A stretch of 64,000 nucleotides of DNA from NCBI RefSeq assembly GCF_000512355.1, contig NZ_CP004006.1, positions 673,001 through 737,000 on the forward strand, in the 5' to 3' direction. A model generated the notes under the pieces. It saw only the letters and a list, made by a program, of their open reading frames with translations, was not told the DNA's origin and did no database searches. Of the stretch, positions 46,756 through 59,107 are shown one piece after another (within the stretch, counting starts at the first letter, position 1; each line of letters opens with the position of its first letter). Source of the stretch: Legionella oakridgensis ATCC 33761 = DSM 21215 (GTDB taxonomy: Bacteria; Pseudomonadota; Gammaproteobacteria; Legionellales; Legionellaceae). The position numbers and the translations under genes are program-made.

Positions 46756-49700
46756 ATGTTTGAAGCATATCTGGCATTGCTTGATACTATTAGGCAAAAA
46801 AGGTTTTCGCTGCTTGTCAATAATATCCGCAAGGAAATTATAAAAACATTACGTAGCGACAAATTCAGTGCCAGAATGCGCCAATATCTGGAAGGGATGC
46901 ATGAGGAAGGTGAGCCATTTACTGATTTTTCTCTTGAACCAGGCCATATTACGCAAATTAAAAAAATAATCAATGCGTTGTATCATGCAGAAATTGCCTT
47001 GCAAGATCTGGAATCGGTTAATCTCAGGGATGGTGATCGTAAAGTTGCCGATTTAGCCAAATTATATAACCACACTATCCATCATATTTATCAGGCTTCT
47101 TATCTAATAACACACCTGGATGTTGACCTAAGTGAGATATTCACCAAGGAGCTTGCTGCATTAGCCCCCTTACTTGAGAACTTTCATGCGTATGCTCACA
47201 ATTATACCGAAGAAACCCGAACATTTTTAGGCGCTCTTAATTATCGGGACATATCTCATAAAACAGGGGTCATAAGTGGCATTGTTGTTGATCAGTTGCA
47301 ACGGCAGGATGGTGAGGTTGATTATGAGTTCCTGACGCAATTTACGGCAACACTCCCCGGGTATCTGGATCAGTTTACTGCCTATATTCGGCGTTTTTCA
47401 GAACAAGTAACTCATGAACCGGTTTTTGATAAGAAAAAAATTGAAGAATTACAAAATCATGGTTTGCTTTTATTAAATTCTCTTGAAAGCCTGCAAGGAA
47501 GTAACAGTTTCTTTTTATCACTGAGAGCACTGCATTATATCCATATTATTCGCCATACGATTACGCTGACGATGAGCATTATTGACCAAGCAGGTCATAT
47601 GACTGAAACGTCACAGGATACCATTCGAGATAATTTAGCAAAATTAAAATATGAGCTTTTACCTGAACTGTTTGGCTTCGTAGACAAGCTTGAAGCTCAA
47701 GCCATGCTTGAACCCGGTGTGCTGTCTAAGCCGTTAATGGCGCGAGTCAAGCCAATGTATCAATGGTTAATGTATTATGTTCAAAAGCTTGTTGATTTTT
47801 CACAGAAAGGTGAAGAGTTATTAATTATTGAAGATCCTAAATTCATTGCGGCAAGAACAGAACAAACGTATCAACGTCTTGCTGAAGATGAGGAAAAATT
47901 GTTTTTGTTGGCGGAAGCACAACATGCGGCCAATGAATTTTTCAAAATTTTGAAAAATCCTGGTTATCAACGAAAACGTCTTGTGGATTTGCCGGATGAG
48001 ATCAAAAACCAATTGATCTTTTATTACAGAATGATGCAGCCGTATATGGCACGGGTTGATGTGGTCAAAGATAATGTGATCATAGCCGGATTAACCCAAA
48101 CAAGGGATTTTTTCACTACGTTTTCAAGCTGGCTTGGACAATACTCTGATGGTATTCCTGAGATTGTGGCTCTGGAAGATAATTTGAAAGACGTGTTTGT
48201 GAAAGAGCAACGTTCTCGTCGATTTCAGCGTCAATTAAATCTGGATATTATCGATTCAGTTCACCAGAGTTCTGATGCTTCGAGCTTATTTCCTTATTCA
48301 TCCAAAGAACCACCATTGGCTATAGACGAAGCGGTTGCTCTTGGTGTAGATGAGTCCAGTGTTTTAGCATTTGCAAAAACAGGCAGCCATAATCTGTTAG
48401 CCAATCCGCAAGAATTAACGTTTGCGCAAGCCATAAAACTATATAAATTTTATGAGATAAAAAGCATACAATCTGTCCATGCACTTAAAGCGTATCAGGA
48501 CTTTGTTGAGCTTTTAAACACTCAAAATAATGCAACGTTGTTTGTGCGCTTTGATGAACCGCTAAAGAAACAACTGATTAGTTTATACCGTGTATTTCAG
48601 CCATACCTGGTTCATGTGACTGCAGGTGATAAAGCCACAGCAGAGTACGATCGAAAAATAGTACAGGCACTAACCGGTAATTTATCATCACGCACTGGTA
48701 TTCGAGTGAGTGACGTTCATCGACTTAATACGGCTATTCATACGTGCCTTGTTGAAACAAATGAGCGTTTGGAAGCTAAGAAACAGGCTTTTGGACATAA
48801 GGCCAGTGCGTTATATCAAGAAGAAAATCGTGCTAAGCCATTGGTCCATGCGAAAGGCGCGGAAAGGGCTCATTATGTCATCCGGCAAACCGAGTATTTG
48901 CGGATTTTAGCGGATTTCAGAAGTTCTTTGATGCAATTAACGCAGGTATTTAATCATTCAATTAGAGAGAAATTGGAACCGGCCAGTGAAGGCATACCTT
49001 TCCCAGAATTGGAAGATGTTCATAAGGCATTATCCCAGAGCAGTCAGGTCTTGATGCTGAAACGGCTATTTAATGCCTTGTATTATTTGGAGCAGATTGG
49101 TGCCAGTCTTAATGAATTAAATGATAAAAGTACAGAAATTAATTACGTACGACATATTCTTAAGGCGAGTTCTTATGTCTATGAAATAATAAATCTTGGA
49201 AATGCATTGCGTTCAGAACCATATTTAGCGTTTATAGCACAGGATATTCTACAGAATGTGCAGAAAGGTTATGCTAAATTTATGCAGCTTGCCAGGCCTT
49301 ATCTTATGGAGGCAACCGAAGAACAGCCGGATGAGAAGCCACAAGTTAATGCAGTTATGCTTTATTCATTGAATGCGATGATGATCTTGCCTGAGCATAT
49401 TGCCGCTTTGCGAGGAGAAAAGGAGTTTCCGCCGGAGAGAATGCAGGCTATTCATAAACATGCTGAAAAAGTTGCTACTAATATTCAACGCATCATTGCA
49501 CATTCTAATTCTTACGTTCGGTTATTGTTTGAAATACCAACCATGTATGGTTTGTTTCGTGAACTGAAAAGTAAGCTTTCGTTGATGGCGTCCTCATCCC
49601 ATGATGCGGTGCTTGATCATCTGGAAGACATGAGAAATGTATTATTTCCCCGAATTTTATTAGAAGCGGATGAATGGGAAGATAAACTTGGGTTGAATCC

Positions 49701-51003
49701 TGGCACTTTATCAAGTGCGATGAAAGCCATATTAGATGAGTTTTATTGTGGTTTGCTTGAACCGTTAGATCTTCATTCTCGCCGCCATTTGGCTTTAGTG
49801 ACCAGTGCAGTGCCTTTGGATAAGCGATTGGAGGCCACACGCCAGCGAATAAATCAGGCAGAAATCGAACAAGTCAGACTTAGAGAAAAGCTTGAGAAGT
49901 TGGAAAAATTGGCGGGAAGCATTTCTCTTTATAAGGCTCATAAAGCAAAGCCCACAACAACGCTGGCAACGGTGCAACATCTTGAGCGTAGCATGCGTGA
50001 ACAGTTTGTTGCTGCATTGCCTTTGTTGCGGCAAGAGACAGCCTATCTTGATATTAATTCTTTACCAGAAGAGACAGGTAGTATGTCTGTGGATAGGGCA
50101 TTAAATCAAGTGCATGGTTCGGATTTAAAGAATATTGAATCATTGGCCAAAGCCAGTATTAGTCATCTCAGAGGATTGCATGCTTCGCACCAGCTTACTA
50201 TTGAAACGGCTAGAGAAAAATCAGCGTATTTACATGAACAAAAAATAATGCAGCAGGATTTCAACGCAAAATTTGTTCTTGATTATACAACCAGCGCTTT
50301 TCGAAAACACGCAAAAGCGTTTAGTTCCAGACCCTTTGGATTGGTTCATAGCAGCAGGGAATATAAGCGAAACCTTTTTAATTATCTTCAGGCAATGGAA
50401 AAAGAAATCGTCGAGGCTTCTTTAGAAGCTGAAGATATTAACAAGCAAATTAGTGATTTGTTAGGAGAAAAAATTAAGCACTTTGAAGAGGAGAATTACC
50501 AGAAGTATTACCATTTAGAGACCATTATGTTGGCCATAGAAGCGTTTAAACTTTATCTTCATAATGCAAACATTGAATTGCAAAATAATAATTCTATTTT
50601 CGAAAATAGAGAGACATTAATTATAAAATCGCAGTTGATTGAAAAGTTGGAAAATATAGCCAGAAATGAGCAGTTACCGATAGATGATAGGGTAGAGCAA
50701 CTTAAAAAAGAGACAAGTAAACCCACGTTTAAAACCCAGATGCTTAAATACCATCAGTATGATCAGATATGCTTTGCCTGGTTGAAACAATGCGTTTTGT
50801 CATTTTTAGAGTTAATCCATTTGTACACACCGACTTATAAAAAACAATATAACAAACTGGTAAAAGCGGCTGAAGAAGTTCCGGAAACGGGCTATTTAAG
50901 TGCACGTTTTGGTTTGTTTTCTGCTCCACGTCGAAATTATGATTTGCCCAGCGAAGTCGTAGCAATAGATCCTGTGGCTTTACCCACAGCCGCACCAGTT
51001 TAA
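46756..51003 (+). CDS. Very large, helical, soluble protein; candidate Dot/Icm effector
   Basis: 1415 aa, intact despite its size, with no signal peptide and no membrane segment. It is rich in Leu, Glu, Lys, Gln and Tyr, and predicted almost wholly alpha-helical with coiled-coil stretches (for example RINQAEIEQVRLREKLEKLE near residue 1035). There is an internal repeat: residues about 411-434 (DEIKNQLIFYYRMMQPYMAR) resemble 598-622 (DEPLKKQLISLYRVFQPYLV). The C-terminus ends FSAPRRNYDLPSEVVAID then PVALPTAAPV. I do not recognise the family. Size and composition are like large Legionella effectors such as SdhA (about 1.43 kaa), but this is only a comparison to test. It lies between trmB and hflK in a core region, not in an island. 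Confidence 0.7.
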   Translation: MFEAYLALLDTIRQKRFSLLVNNIRKEIIKTLRSDKFSARMRQYLEGMHEEGEPFTDFSLEPGHITQIKKIINALYHAEIALQDLESVNLRDGDRKVADLAKLYNHTIHHIYQASYLITHLDVDLSEIFTKELAALAPLLENFHAYAHNYTEETRTFLGALNYRDISHKTGVISGIVVDQLQRQDGEVDYEFLTQFTATLPGYLDQFTAYIRRFSEQVTHEPVFDKKKIEELQNHGLLLLNSLESLQGSNSFFLSLRALHYIHIIRHTITLTMSIIDQAGHMTETSQDTIRDNLAKLKYELLPELFGFVDKLEAQAMLEPGVLSKPLMARVKPMYQWLMYYVQKLVDFSQKGEELLIIEDPKFIAARTEQTYQRLAEDEEKLFLLAEAQHAANEFFKILKNPGYQRKRLVDLPDEIKNQLIFYYRMMQPYMARVDVVKDNVIIAGLTQTRDFFTTFSSWLGQYSDGIPEIVALEDNLKDVFVKEQRSRRFQRQLNLDIIDSVHQSSDASSLFPYSSKEPPLAIDEAVALGVDESSVLAFAKTGSHNLLANPQELTFAQAIKLYKFYEIKSIQSVHALKAYQDFVELLNTQNNATLFVRFDEPLKKQLISLYRVFQPYLVHVTAGDKATAEYDRKIVQALTGNLSSRTGIRVSDVHRLNTAIHTCLVETNERLEAKKQAFGHKASALYQEENRAKPLVHAKGAERAHYVIRQTEYLRILADFRSSLMQLTQVFNHSIREKLEPASEGIPFPELEDVHKALSQSSQVLMLKRLFNALYYLEQIGASLNELNDKSTEINYVRHILKASSYVYEIINLGNALRSEPYLAFIAQDILQNVQKGYAKFMQLARPYLMEATEEQPDEKPQVNAVMLYSLNAMMILPEHIAALRGEKEFPPERMQAIHKHAEKVATNIQRIIAHSNSYVRLLFEIPTMYGLFRELKSKLSLMASSSHDAVLDHLEDMRNVLFPRILLEADEWEDKLGLNPGTLSSAMKAILDEFYCGLLEPLDLHSRRHLALVTSAVPLDKRLEATRQRINQAEIEQVRLREKLEKLEKLAGSISLYKAHKAKPTTTLATVQHLERSMREQFVAALPLLRQETAYLDINSLPEETGSMSVDRALNQVHGSDLKNIESLAKASISHLRGLHASHQLTIETAREKSAYLHEQKIMQQDFNAKFVLDYTTSAFRKHAKAFSSRPFGLVHSSREYKRNLFNYLQAMEKEIVEASLEAEDINKQISDLLGEKIKHFEEENYQKYYHLETIMLAIEAFKLYLHNANIELQNNNSIFENRETLIIKSQLIEKLENIARNEQLPIDDRVEQLKKETSKPTFKTQMLKYHQYDQICFAWLKQCVLSFLELIHLYTPTYKKQYNKLVKAAEEVPETGYLSARFGLFSAPRRNYDLPSEVVAIDPVALPTAAPV

Positions 51004-51170
51004 TTCACGTACCTGCCAAGATTCTCCATAAATTCACTTGCAGCGAGTGGATTGAAAAATATTTGCCTTGATTACAAGAGTTTTTCATAAGTCCTAACCT
51101 TATTACTTGCCTAATCGCACCATACCCCATAAAATTCTATTTTTCTTTGCAAGGCGGGGAGTAACAACAC

Positions 51171-52322
51171 ATGGGGTGGAATGAACCGGATAAGGATAAA
51201 AATAAAGATCCTTGGAGTGGGAAAAATCAACCTCCGGATTTGGATGAAGCCTTAAAACGCTTGCAAGATAAGCTGAAAAAAACATTCCTCGGCGGTTCTG
51301 GCAAATCAGATGAAGAGCGTTCTGGTAGCAATTCAGGCGGTGGCATTTTAGCTGTTATCATCCTGTTAGTTGCATTCATACTTTGGGCTCTTTCCGGAAT
51401 TTTTATCGTAGACCCAGCAGAAAAAGCAGCCATTCTTCGTTTTGGCAAATACGTAAAAACGGTTGGGCCTGGACCTCATTGGATTCCCCGGCTCATTTCC
51501 TCAAAAGTTGTGGTGAATGTTGATCGTGTGTCGGATTATTCTTATGCGGCACAAATGCTTACAAAAGACGAGAATCTGGTTTCGGTTGCCTTGGTGGTGC
51601 AATATCGTATTGGTGATCTTGAGGAATATTTGTTTAATGTTGCCGACCCCATTGAAAGTTTGCAACAAGCTACCTCCAGTGCTCTCCGTCAAGTGATAGG
51701 TCAGACCACGCTTGATGAAATTATTACTGAGGGTCGTGAAGCCTGGGGCAGTAGTGTTCAAGAATCATTGATTCATATTCTTTCGGGCTATAAAACAGGC
51801 ATTGTCGTTGTGAATGTTTCACCCCAACCTGCCCGTGCTCCTGAGAATGTGCAAGATGCTTTTGATGATGCTATTAAGGCTCAGGAAGATGAAAAACGAT
51901 TTAAGGAACAAGCTCGTGCCTATGAGGCGCAGGTGGTGCCTATTGCTGAGGGAAATGCCAAACGTATTCTTGCCGAAGCCAAAGCATTTTCAGAGCAGGC
52001 CGTGTTGCGTGCAAAAGGTGAAACAGCGGAGTTTCTGGAATTGTTGCCTGAATATTTAAACTCACCTTTTGTAACGGGTGAGCGCATGTATTTGGATGCA
52101 ATGCAGCAAGTACTATCCAGTACCAGTAAAATTATTGTTGATGGCAAATCAGGAAACTTGCTTTATTTGCCGTTGGAAAAATTGATTGGGCAACCTCTTC
52201 CTAATAAAAAACAGGAGCAGGAACTGGCTAAAAATGATAATTTGATGGAGCAGGAAAGCGCGACTACCTTTGATGGCCGTGAAATTATTCGACCAACTGT
52301 GCGTCCGGGGAGGAATGATTGA
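51171..52322 (+). CDS. hflK: HflK, subunit of the FtsH protease modulator
   Basis: 383 aa. Gly/Asp-rich N-terminus (GWNEPDKDKNKDPWSGKNQP), one membrane segment (ILAVIILLVAFILWALSGIF), then the SPFH/band 7 domain (VDPAEKAAILRFGKYVKTVG) and coiled coil (AQEDEKRFKEQARAYEAQVV). With HflC it forms a periplasm-facing cage around FtsH. GGCGGGGA precedes the ATG. Its TGA overlaps the hflC ATG. Confidence 0.96.
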   Translation: MGWNEPDKDKNKDPWSGKNQPPDLDEALKRLQDKLKKTFLGGSGKSDEERSGSNSGGGILAVIILLVAFILWALSGIFIVDPAEKAAILRFGKYVKTVGPGPHWIPRLISSKVVVNVDRVSDYSYAAQMLTKDENLVSVALVVQYRIGDLEEYLFNVADPIESLQQATSSALRQVIGQTTLDEIITEGREAWGSSVQESLIHILSGYKTGIVVVNVSPQPARAPENVQDAFDDAIKAQEDEKRFKEQARAYEAQVVPIAEGNAKRILAEAKAFSEQAVLRAKGETAEFLELLPEYLNSPFVTGERMYLDAMQQVLSSTSKIIVDGKSGNLLYLPLEKLIGQPLPNKKQEQELAKNDNLMEQESATTFDGREIIRPTVRPGRND

Positions 52323-53236
52323 TGAATGCAACAAAAGCGGTTTTTGTCATCCTGATTTTCATCATTTTAGTGGTTGTTTTTACCAGTGTGTTTACCATTA
52401 CCCAAGGGCAGCATGGAATCTTATTGCGTCTGGGGCGATTAGTGGATGATCCTAAGACCAATCAGGTAAAAATTTTGGCTCCAGGGTTGCATTTTAAGGT
52501 GCCATTCATAGAATCTGTACGTGTGTTTGACACACGTATTCAGACATTAGATATTAAATCTTCACGTATTGTAACCAAGGAAAAAAAGGACGTGTTGGTT
52601 GATTATTACGTGAAATGGAAAATTAGTGATCTTGCCCATTATTTTAAGGCGACGGGAGGTAATCAGTTTAAAGCTGAAACGCTTCTGGAGCAGCAGCTAA
52701 ATACCTCTCTTCGCGCGCAATTTGGTAGACGGACTATTTCAGACGTTGTTTCTGGAGGGCGGGATGACGTCATGATGGTGTTGCGAGAAAAGGCAGAACA
52801 ACAAGCTAATCAATTAGGAATTTATGTGGTTGATGTGCGTATTAAAGGCATCGAATTGCCGGCCAATACCAGTAATGCCATTTACCAGAGAATGCGGGCC
52901 GATATGAGAAAAATTGCCAATCGGCATCGCGCGGATGGACAAGCGGCTGCTGAAGCAATCCAGGCAGCTGCGGACGCTCAGGTCACTATTGTACTTGCAA
53001 AAGCACGTAGCGAAGGACAAAGCATCCGTGCTCAAGGGCAAGCAAAAGCGGCTGCAATTTATGCACAAGCTTTTAATAAAGATAAAAATTTCTTTGCACT
53101 TTATCGCAGTTTGAAGGCCTATGAAAACAGCTTTAATAATAAACAAGATATTTTGGTTCTGGATCAAAGCAATGCATTTTTTGATTACTTTAAGAACGGC
53201 CTGGTAAAAGGTAATAGCATTGATGCTAAGAATTAA
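52322..53236 (+). CDS. hflC: HflC, subunit of the FtsH protease modulator
   Basis: 304 aa from the ATG in TGATG. N-terminal membrane segment (AVFVILIFIILVVVFTSVF), band 7 domain (TQGQHGILLRLGRLVDDPKT, ARFGRRTISDVVSG-type segment) and a C-terminal helix rich in Ala/Gln (AEAIQAAADAQVTIVLAKAR). It partners HflK. Confidence 0.96.
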   Translation: MNATKAVFVILIFIILVVVFTSVFTITQGQHGILLRLGRLVDDPKTNQVKILAPGLHFKVPFIESVRVFDTRIQTLDIKSSRIVTKEKKDVLVDYYVKWKISDLAHYFKATGGNQFKAETLLEQQLNTSLRAQFGRRTISDVVSGGRDDVMMVLREKAEQQANQLGIYVVDVRIKGIELPANTSNAIYQRMRADMRKIANRHRADGQAAAEAIQAAADAQVTIVLAKARSEGQSIRAQGQAKAAAIYAQAFNKDKNFFALYRSLKAYENSFNNKQDILVLDQSNAFFDYFKNGLVKGNSIDAKN

Positions 53237-53253
53237 CTATAATGGCTGTTTGT

Positions 53254-53284
53254 AAAAGGGTTAAGCCATACTTAACCCTTTTTT
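53254..53284 (+). terminator. Rho-independent terminator after hflC
   Basis: AAAAGGGTTAAG (53254-53265) and CTTAACCCTTTT (53271-53282) pair over 12 bp with a 5-nt loop, and the T run continues to 53284. Confidence 0.85.
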
Positions 53285-53291
53285 ATTGGAG

Positions 53292-53498
53292 ATGATATTA
53301 GTGTTGGCCAATTTTCTTTCGGCGCTCGCCTTGGTATTTGTGTTCGAGGGTTTGATGCCGTTTGCTTTTCCTGAAAAATGGAAAAAATTGCTGCTAAGAA
53401 TTGCTGTTCAAGATGAAAAAGTTTTACGCATTTCTGGGTTTTTCAGCATGATGGTGGGCGTTATGTTGCTTGCCATTGTTCATCAATTTGTAGAGTAA
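53292..53498 (+). CDS. DUF2065 (YjeT-like) small membrane protein
   Basis: 68 aa from ATG 53292: MILVLANFLSALALVFVFEG, LMPFAFPEKWKKLLLRIA, VLRISGFFSMMVGVMLLAIV. Two membrane segments. This family regularly lies between hflC and purA in gammaproteobacteria; function unknown. Confidence 0.85.
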   Translation: MILVLANFLSALALVFVFEGLMPFAFPEKWKKLLLRIAVQDEKVLRISGFFSMMVGVMLLAIVHQFVE

Positions 53499-54833
<1,335 letters not shown>

Positions 54834-54857
54834 TTTCAAATGAGTTTTTTGAGGCAT

Positions 54858-54885
54858 GCATGTCCCTCTTTATGAGGGACGTGCC
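54858..54885. terminator. Hairpin between convergent purA and sodC
   Basis: GTCCCTC (54862-54868) pairs with GAGGGAC (54874-54880) around TTTAT, extended by GCAT/GTGC with wobble. It lies 29 bp after the purA stop and 11 bp after the sodC stop, fitting a shared terminator. Confidence 0.5.
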
Positions 54886-54890
54886 ATGTC

Positions 54891-55385
54891 TTAGTCCTTA
54901 TTGATAACACCACAAGCTATTCGCGCACCACCACCGCCAAGTTCGGGGTTGTCACTGTAATTATCTCCGCCGGCATGAATCATCACGGACATGTTTTGAA
55001 GATTACTGGTTTTTAAACGTGGCGCCAGAGTGATTGTATTGGCTGTTCCATTTTTATTGACATACAGCACTGGTAAATCGCCTAAATGCCCTTGTCCATA
55101 AGGTCCCCGATGCGTGCCTGTTTTTTGTGGATCAAAATGTCCACCTGCTTCCATGCCTTTATCGCCGCAATCAGGATGTTGATGCAGATGTAATCCGTGT
55201 GGGCCCGGAGGTAAATCTTTTAAGTCTGGGGAAATTAGTAAACCGTATTCAGTGTCTTTAAACACGACTTGTCCAAGCAATTGATGGCTACCATCTGTAG
55301 TATAAATCTTGGCAATGACTTCTGCGGCATAGCTGGTGGAGATACTTAATATAAAGGAGGTAAAAATAACCGGCAGTTTTTTCAT
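54891..55385 (-). CDS. sodC: Periplasmic Cu,Zn superoxide dismutase
   Basis: 164 aa with signal peptide MKKLPVIFTSFILSISTSYA. Copper/zinc ligands are in HGLHLHQHPDCGDKG, GGHFDPQKTGTHRGP and GHLGDLPVLYV, with the last in SVMIHAGGDNYSDNPELGGG and a closing ARIACGVI (disulfide Cys). It removes superoxide in the periplasm, useful against phagocyte oxidative burst. Confidence 0.95.
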   Translation of the reverse strand: MKKLPVIFTSFILSISTSYAAEVIAKIYTTDGSHQLLGQVVFKDTEYGLLISPDLKDLPPGPHGLHLHQHPDCGDKGMEAGGHFDPQKTGTHRGPYGQGHLGDLPVLYVNKNGTANTITLAPRLKTSNLQNMSVMIHAGGDNYSDNPELGGGGARIACGVINKD

Positions 55386-55531
55386 GTTAATTCCCTATAA
55401 TTCTTTTCCGTAGCGAAGAATTATAGCATACAATTAATTTGAGGTGCATAAGTTCAGATGGGCAATACATCTGGTCAGGGCATTCTATATTTGTTAAAAT
55501 ATTATACTCTTTGTTTCTTCGGTGTCTATTT

Positions 55532-56446
55532 ATGACGTCGTTTAAAATAAATTGCATGCTTGCTACCACTATTTTATTGTGGTCTTCGGCATTTGTTGGC
55601 ATACGCATTGGTTTGGTTGCTTTTACTCCAGGATCACTGGCCTTATTGCGCTTTCTCGTTGCATCTGTATGCATGTTGTTAATTTATCTGAATTTACCTT
55701 CTTGTGGAAAAATGCATTGGCGCCACCGACTGCGACTCCTCTTATTGGGAATGATTGGCATTGGTATTTATAATATTTGCCTTAATTATGGTGAACTTAG
55801 TGTATCTGCCGGTGTGGCGAGTTTCATTATTGGGTTAATGCCAGTCATGACCTTGCTTTTATCGATTTTCTTTCTCAAAGAGCGCCCAACGTTTAAGATG
55901 TGGTTGGGAATTGCTATAAGTTTTTTAGGTCTTTCATGTATGGCGTTTGCTGAAAACGCCCATGCCTCGGCTGGTCATGGCATGCTGGCCATATTGCTAT
56001 CCGCGTTAACAGGCGCTGTATTTACGGTAAGGCTAAAACATTATCTTAACTATTATCATCCAATAAAAGTAGCTGCTTGGACAATATGGGGAGGCACGTT
56101 ATTTTTGATGATGTTTACCCCTATGTTATGGCAGGAAATTCAAATTGCACCATGGAATGCGACGCTCGCAGGCATCTATATGGGTATTTTTCCAGCTGCT
56201 TTAGCCTATATTGCCTGGAGTTATATTTTAAATTTCATGCCTGCTTCAAAAGCCGCCATTTATTTATATACATTGCCAGTGGTTTCTACACTTCTGGGCT
56301 TTATTTTGCTTCATGAACAACCTGCTTTTGTTTCATTTACAGGTGGTTTGTTGGTACTTACTGGGGCGTTTCTAGCTTCTTATCAACGTCAGGATTTACC
56401 TGCCGTTTTGCAAGAGAAGCCTGAGAAAGAGATTGCCATGGAATAA
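55532..56446 (+). CDS. EamA/DMT-family transporter
   Basis: 304 aa from ATG 55532, ten membrane segments in two EamA repeats (LLWSSAFVGIRIGLVAFTPG, GVASFIIGLMPVMTLLLSIF; and SALTGAVFTVRLKHYLN, PASKAAIYLYTLPVVSTLLG). It belongs to the drug/metabolite exporter superfamily; substrate unknown, possibly amino acids or metabolites. Confidence 0.87.
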   Translation: MTSFKINCMLATTILLWSSAFVGIRIGLVAFTPGSLALLRFLVASVCMLLIYLNLPSCGKMHWRHRLRLLLLGMIGIGIYNICLNYGELSVSAGVASFIIGLMPVMTLLLSIFFLKERPTFKMWLGIAISFLGLSCMAFAENAHASAGHGMLAILLSALTGAVFTVRLKHYLNYYHPIKVAAWTIWGGTLFLMMFTPMLWQEIQIAPWNATLAGIYMGIFPAALAYIAWSYILNFMPASKAAIYLYTLPVVSTLLGFILLHEQPAFVSFTGGLLVLTGAFLASYQRQDLPAVLQEKPEKEIAME

Positions 56447-58811
<2,365 letters not shown>

Positions 58812-58825
58812 GACTTGCTATTTTT

Positions 58826-58864
58826 TCATAACCTGATGATTTTTAAAGAATCGACAGGTTATGA
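58826..58864 (+). terminator. Hairpin after fadH
   Basis: TCATAACCTG (58826-58835) and CAGGTTATGA (58855-58864) pair over 10 bp with a 19-nt loop, 15 bp after the fadH stop. A second small hairpin CGCCAT-GTT-ATGGCG at 58966-58980 lies in the leader of the helicase gene. Confidence 0.5.
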
Positions 58865-59107
58865 CATGAGATATCAATATTTTTTATCCGTTGCAAAAAG
58901 TGAATAAGGGGTTGCATTTGTTGGTATAGAGTTTTTTCAGATTTTCTTAAAACCCGTCTAAAAAGCGCCATGTTATGGCGTATCAAACGAAGCGTTGCCC
59001 ATTTAAGCATAAAAATAAAGTGCATAATGATGAAAAATTTGCTATTATAGTGAGCAATTTTTGCATTGTTTAATCTATTTTTACATTCTTTTGATTCCAG
59101 GAAATTT

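Noticed and set aside
58865-59107. Riboswitch in the leader of the helicase gene
   Set aside because: Only small local hairpins are visible; nothing matches a known riboswitch core by eye.
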